Below are positions 35,101 through 47,100 of a DNA stretch of 64,000 nucleotides, in pieces. How positions within the stretch are numbered: the stretch's first letter is position 1; every line of letters starts with the position of its first letter. The notes under the pieces were generated by a model. The model was not told the DNA's origin and ran no database searches. It worked only from the letters and a program-made list of their open reading frames with translations. Source of the DNA: Chinchilla lanigera (Eukaryota; Chordata; Mammalia; Rodentia; Chinchillidae); the NCBI RefSeq assembly GCF_000276665.1, contig NW_004955480.1:10138028-10202027 (forward strand), read 5' to 3'. Both the position numbers and the translations under genes were made by a program.

Positions 35101-38100
35101 TCACGAGTAGAAGTACTTTATTTTCTTCTTGTATTTGCTTTCCTCAGATATTTCTTAATATAGGGATGCTACACAAGCTCAAGGGAGTGGCCTCAAAGTC
35201 TGAGTGTAAAATCCAGTGTGTAGTCCTGGACACATTACTCCTCATATTGAATCCCATTTACTCACGTCTACCAATAGCAAAAACTAGAACTTACCTGACA
35301 GCATTGGTGGAAAGATCCCATCCAAAATCATTTGTTAACTGTGCCGCAGCGCCTCATACATAACTGGTACTCGGTAGAACTACTACATCCGCTTTTTCCC
35401 ACACACACAACTAAAAACTAATAATAATAATAAGAAGAAGAATAAAAAAACATTTTAAGAGTATTTAAGAGCTGAGGATATAGCTCAGCAGCATAGCACC
35501 TGTCTGGTAAGTGCAAGGTCCTGAGTTTGATTTCCACTACTAAAAAAAACAGTATTTTAAGACATGTTTTCTTTGTTAAATTTGCTACTCAGAGATATCC
35601 AGTGATAGAAATGGCAACTCGGAAACTATAAGAAGTCACAGTATTGAAGCAAGCCCTAAAGAGGTATGTTTTCATAATAAGCTCAAGCATTTCATGTTTC
35701 ATAAGTAGTGTTTTCAGCTGAACACAAAAAGAAGCTTCAAAAAGGCTTTATCTTTTTATATAAATGAAGTATTCAGTGGATGTGTTAAGAGTTCTGCACT
35801 TTTACTTGCTTATGCTGTGGTAATATTTAGGTAATTTGGCAGGTCCCAAGATTATTTGGAAATGTTTACATTGTATGTCTAAAATGTGTTTTCATGTACC
35901 TATTTCTCAATAAGTATAAGAAGCCCACTTTTAGTGGGCCACTAAAAGAGCAGAAAAACTCTACTAATTATAATATGCCGTCAATGTAAGGCCCAACCTG
36001 ACTTCAGAGATGAGGGGAAAAAAAATTTTTTAAGCATATATTTCAGAATTGTTGAAATGCAGTATGTAGGGGGCTGGGGATTTAGCTGAGCGGCACAGCA
36101 CTTGCCTGGCAAGCACGAGGTCGTGAGTTTGATTCCTGTTACCGGAAAAAAACCAAAACCAAAAAAAAAACCAGGAAATGCAGTATGTAACTAGATACAG
36201 ATTTGGGTTTTTGTAAGGATTTACATTCAATCCAGAAAAAAACTCAAGTTTAGAAAATTAGTCTTATCTAAGTCTGGATGTAGACAATGTTATTTGAGAT
36301 TTTTTTTAATTTATGTAACAGTTTATTTCAAAGAGTTTTACGTTTAGATGTTATATGCCACCTTGGTGTAGATTCGGACGCCTTTAATGTGGTTATTCTT
36401 AATTCCAGGTTGAAGAAGAACAGAGGCATATCCCTAAAAGAATGGCAAAGAAGCACTCCCCTTCCTCAGAAGATGAACTGGGTATTTCAACTGAGCACTT
36501 GAATGTTATTAGTATGAATGAAAGAATAAAATTTTAATTGTTTTTAATTTTAAATTTCAGTAGCTACCATTAGTGAACAGAGTAGGGTACTTTCTACCTG
36601 ACACAAAGTAGAAATTAATACTTGTTGAGTTAATATATAGCAAAGAATGGGTTCCTAAATATTTCCTCTTAATTTTAGTTAAGAGCATAAGATTACTTTG
36701 TAGTAATTTATTGTTTGTATTCTATTAGAGTAATACCCATGATACATTCCATACATTGCCAGTTTATCTTTGCAGTAATCCTATAAATAAGGTGTTACTG
36801 CCATTTAATTAAGTAGAGAATTTAAGGTTCTGAGTGATTACGACTTTACTTCCACCAAGCAAATCTGATTCCAAAGCCTGCAGTCTCAGTACCAACCAAG
36901 CTCTGCCTTCTCGCTGATCCCTTACTCAGGAAATGAGTCTGTCACCAAGCCCTGCCTTGTTGGTATCGTGTTAACACTTGGGGATTTTTTAATGTTGTAT
37001 TTTTTTTTACTTTGCCCAAGCCAAAGGCCCAAGTTTGTTGCCCAAATCATAGGACATTTTAAATACTTTTAAAATAACTTTGACTTTACTTTATTGCAGG
37101 ACTAAAAAAGAAGCCTCAAACTGTCTTAAAATAGAACAGTGCATTTCATTTTTCATTTAGCTTTTATTGTTTTGTGATTCTGTCCAAATTGATTTACAGA
37201 TGATAATCCAGATGTCCTGGATTCCAGAATAGAAACAGCGCAGAGACAGTGCTCTGAAACTGAGCCTGAAGACACAAAGGTACTTTTTCTACATATTAAG
37301 CTGTGGGGGTAACCTAATTCCATCACTGTGAATACTTACTGTAATATTGTTTTTGATCTAGTATCCCTTTTACTTTGGGTATACCAAAACAAGGAACATT
37401 TTTTATTATAAAAGGCAGATTTTTAGTGCCACCCCCACCAAAATGTACTTTTATGTTTCTTAAACTAAAAGATTGTACTAATATCACCGCTTAGTAGATA
37501 TAATGGTTGCTTAGGTTTTTGTTTAATAGTATTGTTGATTTCTTAAGGTTCTAGATGGTTTATTCCAAAACATAGTACGATTTTAATCCAGATATATCTG
37601 CACCAAAATATTGAAATACAGTGATACACATTACCGTAAAATATTAATACTGTACCTTCCTTCTTTCTTGCTTACCTCCCACTCCTAAAATATAGGCGCT
37701 TCCAGGATCAGCCTCACCTGTTGCCTTTTCTCATGATCCTATTTTTGTAAGACTCAGGGCTCAGGCACACAGCTCACAGAACGTTATTTCTCTCATTGCC
37801 CTCTTGTTCTAGACGTAGGTTTCCTATATCCTGCTGATACCTCTCTGTGGATACCCTTTCACTTCTGAGACCTAAACCCCAATTTTGTAGGAAAAACAAT
37901 TATAGCCATGCCATTTTATAGTTGAACCTGATGTCAGGCTTTTCTGCCTTCAGGGTTTTTATCTATTTTATAGGTTCTTGAACAGTGGTAATATTTCACT
38001 TTTTACAAAATCTTTTCCAACAGGTTATTCTAAAAGACAGCTAGGAAATTGTTTTTGAAGTAGAAAGGAAAACTTTGCAGAGGGTGAATGGAAGCAGACT

Positions 38101-41100
38101 TAAGTTAAATGAAAACAGCTCTTCTCCTGTTCAACTTCTTTATAGGAAGAGAACCCCGGAGATTTGGAAGAATTGTCTAAAACAAATTCTGAGACGAGCA
38201 GCACTGCTTCAAGGGCTGTGGAGGAAAGGGGTGAGTAAAATGTCTCTTTAGGTAAATTGCGACACTAAGCCTTCAGAGCAGGCAGCATGTCCCAAGCTGA
38301 GTCCCCAGGCTGAAGCGCCTGTTTCGTCCATCTGATTTCCGTGTCTGACACAGAAGGTTTGGGCGTGCTCTTTGATTTGGACCCTGCTCCACCTCGGGAG
38401 CAAACTCATGCTTGCTGACTTGGGTGGTGGACGCGTGTCAGTGAAATGCTGTGCGTGCGTGCGTGATTGTGACTGCAGCTGGCCTGGGTCGTAGCCCTGG
38501 ACTGTGCTGAAGGCTGACCGTGGTCACTAGGATGCACTGAGCGCTCCCTTTTCTGCAGATGAGTTGAGCAGCAGTGAGGCTGCTGGTGAAAAGACGGAGC
38601 AGAATGAAGATGATGGCATCAAGTCACAAGAGGTGAGAGCTGCTTTCTGTGCTTCCCTCAGAATTATTTAAGTACTTTTTCTAAGTGCAGTAGGGCCCCA
38701 TTTCATACAGTGCATTTTATCAATGTCATTATGATTAATTTTGTTCATTTGGTTTCATCAAAACCTTTCTGTGAGACCTACTTATATCATGACCACATAA
38801 GGGTAGCCCAGCACTCCCCCGGTGGCAGCGTCAGGCTCCTCACCCTGCCCCTGAGCCCTGCCCGCCAGCTAGCTGGGCAAGGGAGAGGCAGGAGGCTGCC
38901 AGGGACGCGGTGTCCTGCCAGACGGAAACGGGAGCAGCAGCGGGAGAGCCTGAGAAGACCCAGTTTTGCAAGGCAGGGTCACGGGTTCCAGGGAGGCTGC
39001 AGGTGGACCCCGCCGGCTCCAGGCCCATTCGGGTTTGCAGGGAGCCCATGGGGAGGAGAGTGGAAGTGGCCTGGGTCCGGGCCCCTTAAGACCAGGGACA
39101 TGACCATCGCGGAGTTTGTCAGTCCTGTAATGGTTCTTTGTTTTTTCAAACTTCCGTATGAGACTCAGTGGATCCCTTTATTTTTTGTACAAAATAACAT
39201 TGATCACAAGTAACTTGAGCTAAATCTCATTTTAGATGGGCATACACAGTTCCTACAAAGTAAGAAGCAACACTCACAGAGCACTCCCTTCGACTACCTT
39301 GTCACCTCCGTCCTCTCCACCGCGTGTGTCCCTGTGAGCGCTACCAGTGTTTCTGGGGGGAGCCGGGGGGACCGCAACAAAAGGAAGAAAAAAACACTGC
39401 ACCAGTGTCACTCATTTCTTAAAGCTAGGATTTGAACCCTTGTGGGAGGGAACTCTTAAATCTCGCTTTCAGAAAACAAACTATTTGTATAATAGAAGAC
39501 AGAGTTATTCTTTAATTGCTGGTTTTGTTTTTCATTTCCCTCATAGGAAGATCAACCAATAATTATTAAAAGGAAAAGAGGAAGACCTCGTAAATACCCT
39601 GTGGAAATAACGTTAAAAACAAGTAGGTATTTGGTATGTTTTCAGTTCATATACTAGAAATTCTTGAAATGATCATTCTAAGTGAGTTTTTTGTTTGTTT
39701 TTTTTAGAGGACGATTCCAAAACAGACACTGGCATTATCTCTGTAAGTATTTGCAGAAGATGAGAAGGAACTCTTTAAACACTTGTTCTTTTCCTGAAAA
39801 GTGAATAGTACTGTAATGTGTAGTATTCGAACTACTTTAAGTATTTGAAAGCTTTAAAAGATTTTATTAAATAAATCATGGGGTAACCATTCAAATAATA
39901 CTGTGATCAGTAATATTTTTGTATAAACAGACTTGCCTTAATAACTTGCCTTATTAAGGTTAACCTTAATTAAAATACAGAAATTTGCTCTTACATGATT
40001 TTGAGATAGTGGCTTTTTGTGGAGATTTCTGAAGTGTCTTACCATTACTTTCTATGATACTTTTTTTATACTAAAATGTGGACTCACTGCAGTTCAGGAC
40101 AATTCTCTGTGATGTTTCTTCTTTTTTTAACATTCTTTAACTTTGGCACTAAAGAATATACCCAGCAAAATCACTGGGTCAGGATTCCACTGCCTGCATT
40201 TCAGTGACAGCATTATAAGGAGGACAGATGTGGGTCCACTGACCTAATAAAATTACCTGGATTCAAAGCTTTGCTACTTACTTTCAAATCCATGACTTGG
40301 GACCAGTTGTGTGAGACTCCGTTTCCTTGGCTGTAAAGTGGTACAAAGACACCTACAAGTACCACTGTTGTAGAACTATAATGAGACAGCCAGCGAACCT
40401 GCTGTGAGCCTGCTGACCAGCATGTGAGCAGATCGTGGCTTTGGGGAATGTCGGCAGTCACGGGCTCACGGCTTGTCTTCAGTGCTCATCCTCCAGTGTC
40501 ACAGCTGGTGTTGGGGAGAGGCTTGTGGCAAAGATGATGTGTTCATAAGCATAAGGCATCTGTATTTGCTAAGTATACTTAGCCAGCTGCAGAAAATAGG
40601 GTCCAAACATTCTGTCTACTAATACATAGAGGCCTAATAAATATTTTACTTTACTGTGTGGTAACAAAAACCTGCTGATTTCAGTGTTCTGTTTGTTTGA
40701 AATTAGGTAGAGCAGTCTCCACCTAGTAGCAGCAAATTGAAAGTAACACAGGCAGGTATGTATCTAGACCGTTTCTCTGTACATGGCCTAAGAAACTGGG
40801 TGTGCTTTGTTCACGCAAGAAATTTTCAAACTGACTTTATAAGTAATTATTTCCCTGAGTGAGCCAGGGAGGCTGGCTCTTAGGGAAGGTTTTCAGCTTT
40901 CATTCTGTTTTTCAGTGAAGTGAGGGGGCTCCTTCATAAAAACAGTTGTCCTTGTAGCCATGACTGACTCTTTTTTCTTTTTCTATAATCTGACATTTTT
41001 TTGGTTTGAGAGGCCTGGGACACCTTCATAGAGGGTAGAGATAGCAAAACCAAAACAGTAACACTCCTTCTGTAGAAGTAACTCGTACTGCAGTGTCCAA

Positions 41101-44100
41101 AGCATCTTAAGGGGGGCCTGGGGATTTAGCTCAGCGGCAAAGCGCCTGCCTGGCAAGTGCAAGGTCGTGAGTTTGGTTCCTGGTACCGGAGAAAAACCAA
41201 AAAAAAAAAGTTTCAAAGCATCTTAAGAAAGAAATAGATCCCCCTGTTATTGGGCACTGTCATCAAGAATACACAAATTCAGCTCAAGAGCACGTTGTTC
41301 TCAGAGGAATAACAATTTTAAAAGTAGGTGTGCAATTAATTTATATAGCCCAGAACTCAAGAGTTTTTCCATCAAGTGTTTTGCCATCATTCCAAGTAGG
41401 AAAAGAGTACTGCAGGATGTTGATAATGATTAGCTCTGGGCAGCAGGATAGTGGGCTCATTGCTTAAGATGTAGGTGTTGCAGCAGTTTCCAGATATTTT
41501 GCAGTGTATATATATTCGTTTCATGGTTTGAAATTTTTAACATAAAAACACGATCAATTTGTGGGCTTTAAAGGGTTGACTAAAGCAAAAGGGAAGCTAA
41601 GCACAGTGGTACACACCTGGAATCTCAGCTACTCAGGATGCTGAGGCAGGAGGATCACAAGTTCAAGATCAGCCTGGGCAACTTATTCCCTAAAACGGGC
41701 TGGAGATGTAACTCAGTGGTAAATTGAAAGGACTGGAGAAGTTAACTCAATGGTGAAAGGCCTCTGGGGTGGATCCCACTTACCAAACAAAAGCACAAAG
41801 GATGAATGTGACTGCTATTTTCATCAAATAAATAACAGAGTGAACTTGGGAAAGTACATAATCTCTCAGCTAGGTAAAGCAAAAAATGTATATGTAATAG
41901 CGTAAAAAAATTGCTTCTTCATATAACTATGTGTGAACTTCTGATTATACTTCAGTTTTTCTTGTCTCTTGATAAATTAATGTTTATTTTTTTAAAGGAG
42001 GGAGAATTCTGGTTAAGTTTGGTTTTTATTAAGACTTTTAAAATGTTTAAAACCATACAAAAAATCTTCATAATTTGTGTGCTTTTTTACATTCCAGTGT
42101 AAGCTCTGTGATTATATTATGGGGTTATCTGACAGTGTTTTTCTGAATCGTGATGATTGGAAGTGTAATCAGACTTTTTGCTGATCTTTTCATTGGGTTA
42201 ACTTCTCCATCCTCATTCACATATTGAACTTGCAGGAAAGGGCAACTACTACCTATAGTTTTTGTCATTAATAAGAATTACTGTTGAGATTGAGTGTCTG
42301 TCAAACATGCCCATAATTTTAGCTTCAAAGATTACATAGATTAATCTTTGTTTTTCTTACCAAGATTCATTCTTGGAAAATTGTAAGCATCTGTAGTAAA
42401 AAAATACATAATGAATAGTAATACATGACCTATAAACTGGCCTATAGCAGGTATTTTTTTAATTGCCATGATGTATTTGGAGTCAAAAGACTTGAACTGT
42501 CAGTTTATTAGTTGTGTGAGTGTGAACAAAGTGTGGAAATCAAGTTACCTCTGGTTTTTCCAAACTATAATACTTAATGGAACAGCATTGAGATTTGAAA
42601 GAAGTATAGGTCAAACCACCTTAATCCAAAATCTGAAATGCTCTAAAACCCAAAACTTCTCAAGTACCAACATGATACCACAAGTGGAAAATTCCACATG
42701 AATTTCATGATGGGGCTTCATCTGCAGTCCAAACACAGGTGCACTTAAAAATTGCATAAAATTGCCTCAGCCTATATGCATAAAGAATATTTGAAATGTA
42801 AATGAATTTCATATCCCCAAGATACCTCATATATGCAAATATTCAACATTATGAAATAGATTTTCTGGTCCCAAGTATTTTAGATAAGGGATACCTACTC
42901 AGCCTGGGGTTATTACGTCCTGCAGTCCCTGCTGTGTTTGTGGGGGCTCCCTACATGCCCACCTCCCCTTTCCATTCTGGGTTGGGAACATTTGACTGAA
43001 AGGAACCAGAAAGTTCCCTGTCTTACAGATGAAGATACAACAGAGGCTCAAGGATTTCAAATAATTTACCCAGATCACAAAGCTTATTTGTTGCAAATCT
43101 GAAATGAGAACACCAGTCTCTTAACTTGCATTCTGATATGCTGCCTGCTACATGTTTTCATTTTGTCTTCACTTGACTGATACAAGATAGTGATAAATTA
43201 TATATAAAAATTATTAATCAGCACTGGTTCCTTAACAGTCAATAAGCAGACTGACTATTGAATCTAATTTTATAGTAATAAGTATTCACGCAAAGATTTT
43301 CCTTTTCTTAAAGATGAGTCCAGTAAAGAAACAGCTAACCTAGAAAGAAGTACAAGCACTGTAAGTGTTAGTTTTCTGATCAAGATCTATCCTTTAGAAA
43401 TAAAATTAATAAATACTGTTGACCACACTTTCAACTTTAATTTTACCCCTTCTAGGATGACAGTGAAGAAAAAACAATAGCAAGTGCTCGTCGGAGAGGA
43501 AGAAAGCCCAAACGTTCGCTCACTCTGTCGGATGATGCTGGTATGACCTGAGCATATTCTCAGTCACAGAGTCTTATTATTTCAAAGTCACCTTTTTTAA
43601 AAGAGTTTTTCTTTGGGTGAGAAAAAATCCAGTGGGATGTAGCTAGTATTAATATTACGCAAATATGTGTGAAATAGCTCTAATCCTGTGTCAGAAATGC
43701 TACATTCCAGATGCTTTTTTGAGTACATGTGAATTTTTCATCAATGCTGGCTGTGAACTACATAAGTAAACTATCCCAAATGTGTTTGAGATTAAGTTAA
43801 ACAGTTGTGAATTGCAAGTGCTGAAACTAAAAGGAAGTGGAAAACCACTTCTTTTGCCTCCAAGTCCCTAATATCCTAAGTTCTGAACTCCATGACTCTC
43901 CTTTGGAAGTGTCTTTGGGAATTGTACAATCCAGGTGTTACTATTCTGTCTGAACAGAATCCTCAGAGCAGGAAAGAAAACGCCAGAAATTGGTTTCTGA
44001 ATCAACTGAGGACAAGAAAGATCAGGAGTCTGACGAGGAAGAGGAAGAAGAGGAAGAGGATGAGCCCTTGGGAGCCACTACACGGTCCAGCACCAGATCA

Positions 44101-47100
44101 GAGGCACAGAGGTAACGGGGTGACGCAGAGCTGCCCCAGCGCTTCACCACCTTCTCTGCTGGAAACACCTCCAGGTTTTGTGGGATTCCCTTCCAACTGC
44201 ACAGCTCTCACCCCCGTGGCAAGCTCTTTGCTTTCTTGTTACCTTCAGCAGAGGGCGGCGTGCTCTCAGCCCTCCGCCAGTCTGCATCTTCTGGGAGAAC
44301 CCGTTCTCGGTCTTCAGTTACTTGAGAGTCATTTCAGAGTCTTTAACGGTTGCAATTGTTTGGTGGAACGCATCAGTTCTTTCACAGATCTTTTTTGAGC
44401 ATCCCGTCTCAGACATTGTGCTGAGCTCTGTGAGTATAGAGATACAGAAAACACAGGCCCCTCGCTCAGGGTGCCTGACCTCAGGGAGCAGGGGAGTCAG
44501 GCACACACAGTCACGTCACTGTCGTCACTTGCATTGATCGTAGGAAATTGTCCAAATTTGGCCATTTTTATACTCCTGTAAGTCGTAATTCCAGATGTTT
44601 CCCGAAGTCTGTTCTCTCAGACCCTAGTGGAGCCAGAAGCCTGTGTGGGAGAAGAGTAGATGGTCAGACGAGCCTGGGAAAGCCAGGATTCTCTTCCTCG
44701 CTCACAGTGTACACTGAGTCATTGAGCCTGGCAGAGTCCTGAAGGAAGGAGACCTGTGTAACTCGGTTTAATCTGGCAGGATTGGCCCATTACACTCTCA
44801 GCTTCACTGACCACCAGCCCCGTCACTACACTCACCAGCTACAGTGCTTTTCCAGGTTTTGAGAAGTGATACATGGCTATGTAGTCGCATCCTGATTCTT
44901 AGTAACTTCTTGCAAAGCAAGAATGTTCGGTATTTTTAGTGTGATTCATAGTTAATTTTAATATAATCATCTATAATTGTATTACCCAAAATGGATGAAA
45001 AAGTTCAGGAATATTCATTTCAAGAAGTATCGCTACTAACACCTCTGACCATAGTAGTAACAGTGTCATAAGCTGGGCATAGTAGTAACAGTGTCATAAG
45101 CTGGGCATGGTGCCAGATGTCTGCGTCCCTGCTCCTCAGGAGGCTAAGCAGGAGGGTCATACGTTGTAGGGCAACTTAGCAAGACCCTGTCTCAAAATGA
45201 AAAGGACTGGAGTTTAGCTCAGTGTGAGTTCAAGTCCCAGTGCCACAAAGAAGGCAGTATTTTGCATTCGCATAGACTTAAAATCAACCTGTTTGTAATT
45301 CCTTCAAAGTTACACATAGTAGCCACTGGTGCCAAGGTTTGGTTGCTCAGAGAATCTGACTTTAAAGCCAAGACCCAAGGAGCTCACATGACCAAAGGTA
45401 AAGTGGTCTCATATTTGGTTTTTTGATTGTGCCACTCAGAGGAGTAGAAGTCAGTCGTATTGTCAGAGGACTCCGGCTGACGGGCTTGGGGCTCTTAGAG
45501 CTCGGCCCTGCCCCCGGCACAGCGCATCCCCAGCTGACAGCCCAGGCAGCATGGCCAGTAGCAGAGGACTTGATGGAGAGCAGACCCCACAGGCCTCCTG
45601 GGTGCTGCCCAGTGAGGGTCTAACCAAGGCTATTAGGCTTGCCTCTCTGAAACAGTGTTCTCTAAAAGTAAAGCATTTAGCTCACGTAGCTTGGCAATCA
45701 CCTGGGTTTACAAGGAGTTCTTTTTTCTTTGACTTAGTGCCGTGGCATTGGGTGATCGGCTCCAGGGCTCTGGCCTTTGCAGTTTCCCAGGTTCACAAGG
45801 TTGGACATGTCCCCACTGGTCGCCTGGTACTGCAGTCCGTCAGTGCCTGGGCCACTCCCTCAGCAGCTCCTGGACATCTTCTGCTCTTGCACACATCAGA
45901 GGCTGGGGAGGCCACCTCCTCCCCAGCAGCCTCGCGTCCAAATGAAGCTCCCTTTCTTACTGCTGCTCTCGGCTCGGGTTCTGCTCTTGGGGACTTTGTG
46001 TAATTCTCCCTTAAATACTTGCGGGCAGCTGCTGCTGGTTTTGGGGCCTTCTCGTCCTCCCTGTGCACTCTTCAGCTCACATCTCTTTAAAACCGAGTGT
46101 GGTGTCGTGAGTCCAGAAGAGGACAGTCCAGCCTCATCTGCTGCATCCTCTTCAAGAGGTACCCACATCAGAGTTGCCTTGGATTGAACTAAACAGGTGC
46201 TTTTGCCTAGAGTTTTAACTGACACGTCAGCTCTCCCCTCACCTGATTTTTCTTGTGCTGTTCACTCTCAGAACTTTACCATCTATCCCTGTAAATTGTG
46301 CTTTTGTGCATCTTGGCTTCTTACCCTATCCTGACCTCCTTTACTCTGGCAGGATTTTGTGGTACTCTCTTCTGTGTCAGAGTCATCTTTTCCTAAGTCA
46401 TAGTAAAATGTCACGCACAGTAAAAGACGGGGTCATGCAGGTAGGTTTAGTCCTGGATGACGTCAAGGTCTGCCTTCTAGCGATGGTCAAGAAAGCCACC
46501 GTGTCCTGCCTTCTGTCCCGCTGGTCCGTCTTGCCCATGAGGAGCCTCATCCTTTCTGAATGGTCCCAGGGATTCAGCACTGCTGTTGCTGGGTGTCTGT
46601 AGCCCGTTTCAGAAAGCATCATAGCCATCTGCACGTGCAGCGTCCAAACTTGGCAGTCCAGAAACAGTTCCTCCTAGAAATCACCAAACATTAGCAAAAG
46701 AGAAGTTATCTACCAACGAAAAAGTTAGTAAGTCTCCCCCATTAGGAAGGTAAGTCCCTGTACTCCTCAAGTCATGTTGAACCCCCAGAACTATTTCTGG
46801 ACAGTGGTGCTTTCTTCCCAAGTTGCTTTCAGACTTCTATCTCACCAAGTAACTGTCTTTGGGGAGGAGAAGTAGGACGTACGCAGACGTCTTCAGTGGC
46901 CTGGCTTCTCGGCCTGGCCGCACGGCTTGTCCTTCACACAGGAGCCTCGTTTGGCAGCTCCGGTCCACCAAGAGCAGAGGCAGGGCAGATTCCTTCCCAG
47001 AGCACCACGGTCTCCGTGCCAGTTAACCGGCACGGCACGATAAGGCCCCTAGCAACCGGAGCCGTTTCTGCTCTTCTATAGCATTGCAGAGGTCGTGCGC

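Larger units (their letters stand above)
33794..35592 (+). other. BOD1L1: Intron 14
   Basis: 1.8 kb with a MIR-like fragment (about 33840-34000), a minus-strand old L1-like stretch (about 34780-35000), ID-type SINEs (34672-34760 and 35471-35550), another MIR-like segment (about 35200-35380) and an AAT/AAG simple repeat (35418-35450). Confidence 0.65.
40756..43313 (+). other. BOD1L1: Intron 22
   Basis: 2.6 kb. Holds a young ID SINE (41112-41213), a B1-ID composite (41593-41790), a MIR-like fragment (about 42465-42570), an ancient palindromic DNA-transposon-like stretch (about 42608-42903) and another MIR-like fragment (about 43020-43140). Confidence 0.65.

Noticed and set aside
38710..39213. 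167-codon open frame in intron 19
   Set aside because: GC-rich island inside a spliced intron, Pro/Arg-rich composition, no recognisable domain, and it is not needed for frame continuity between exons 19 and 20.
45551..46225. Overlapping open frames in GC-rich intron 25 on both strands
   Set aside because: Overlap on both strands, no domain, no orthologous exon known between exons 25 and 26.
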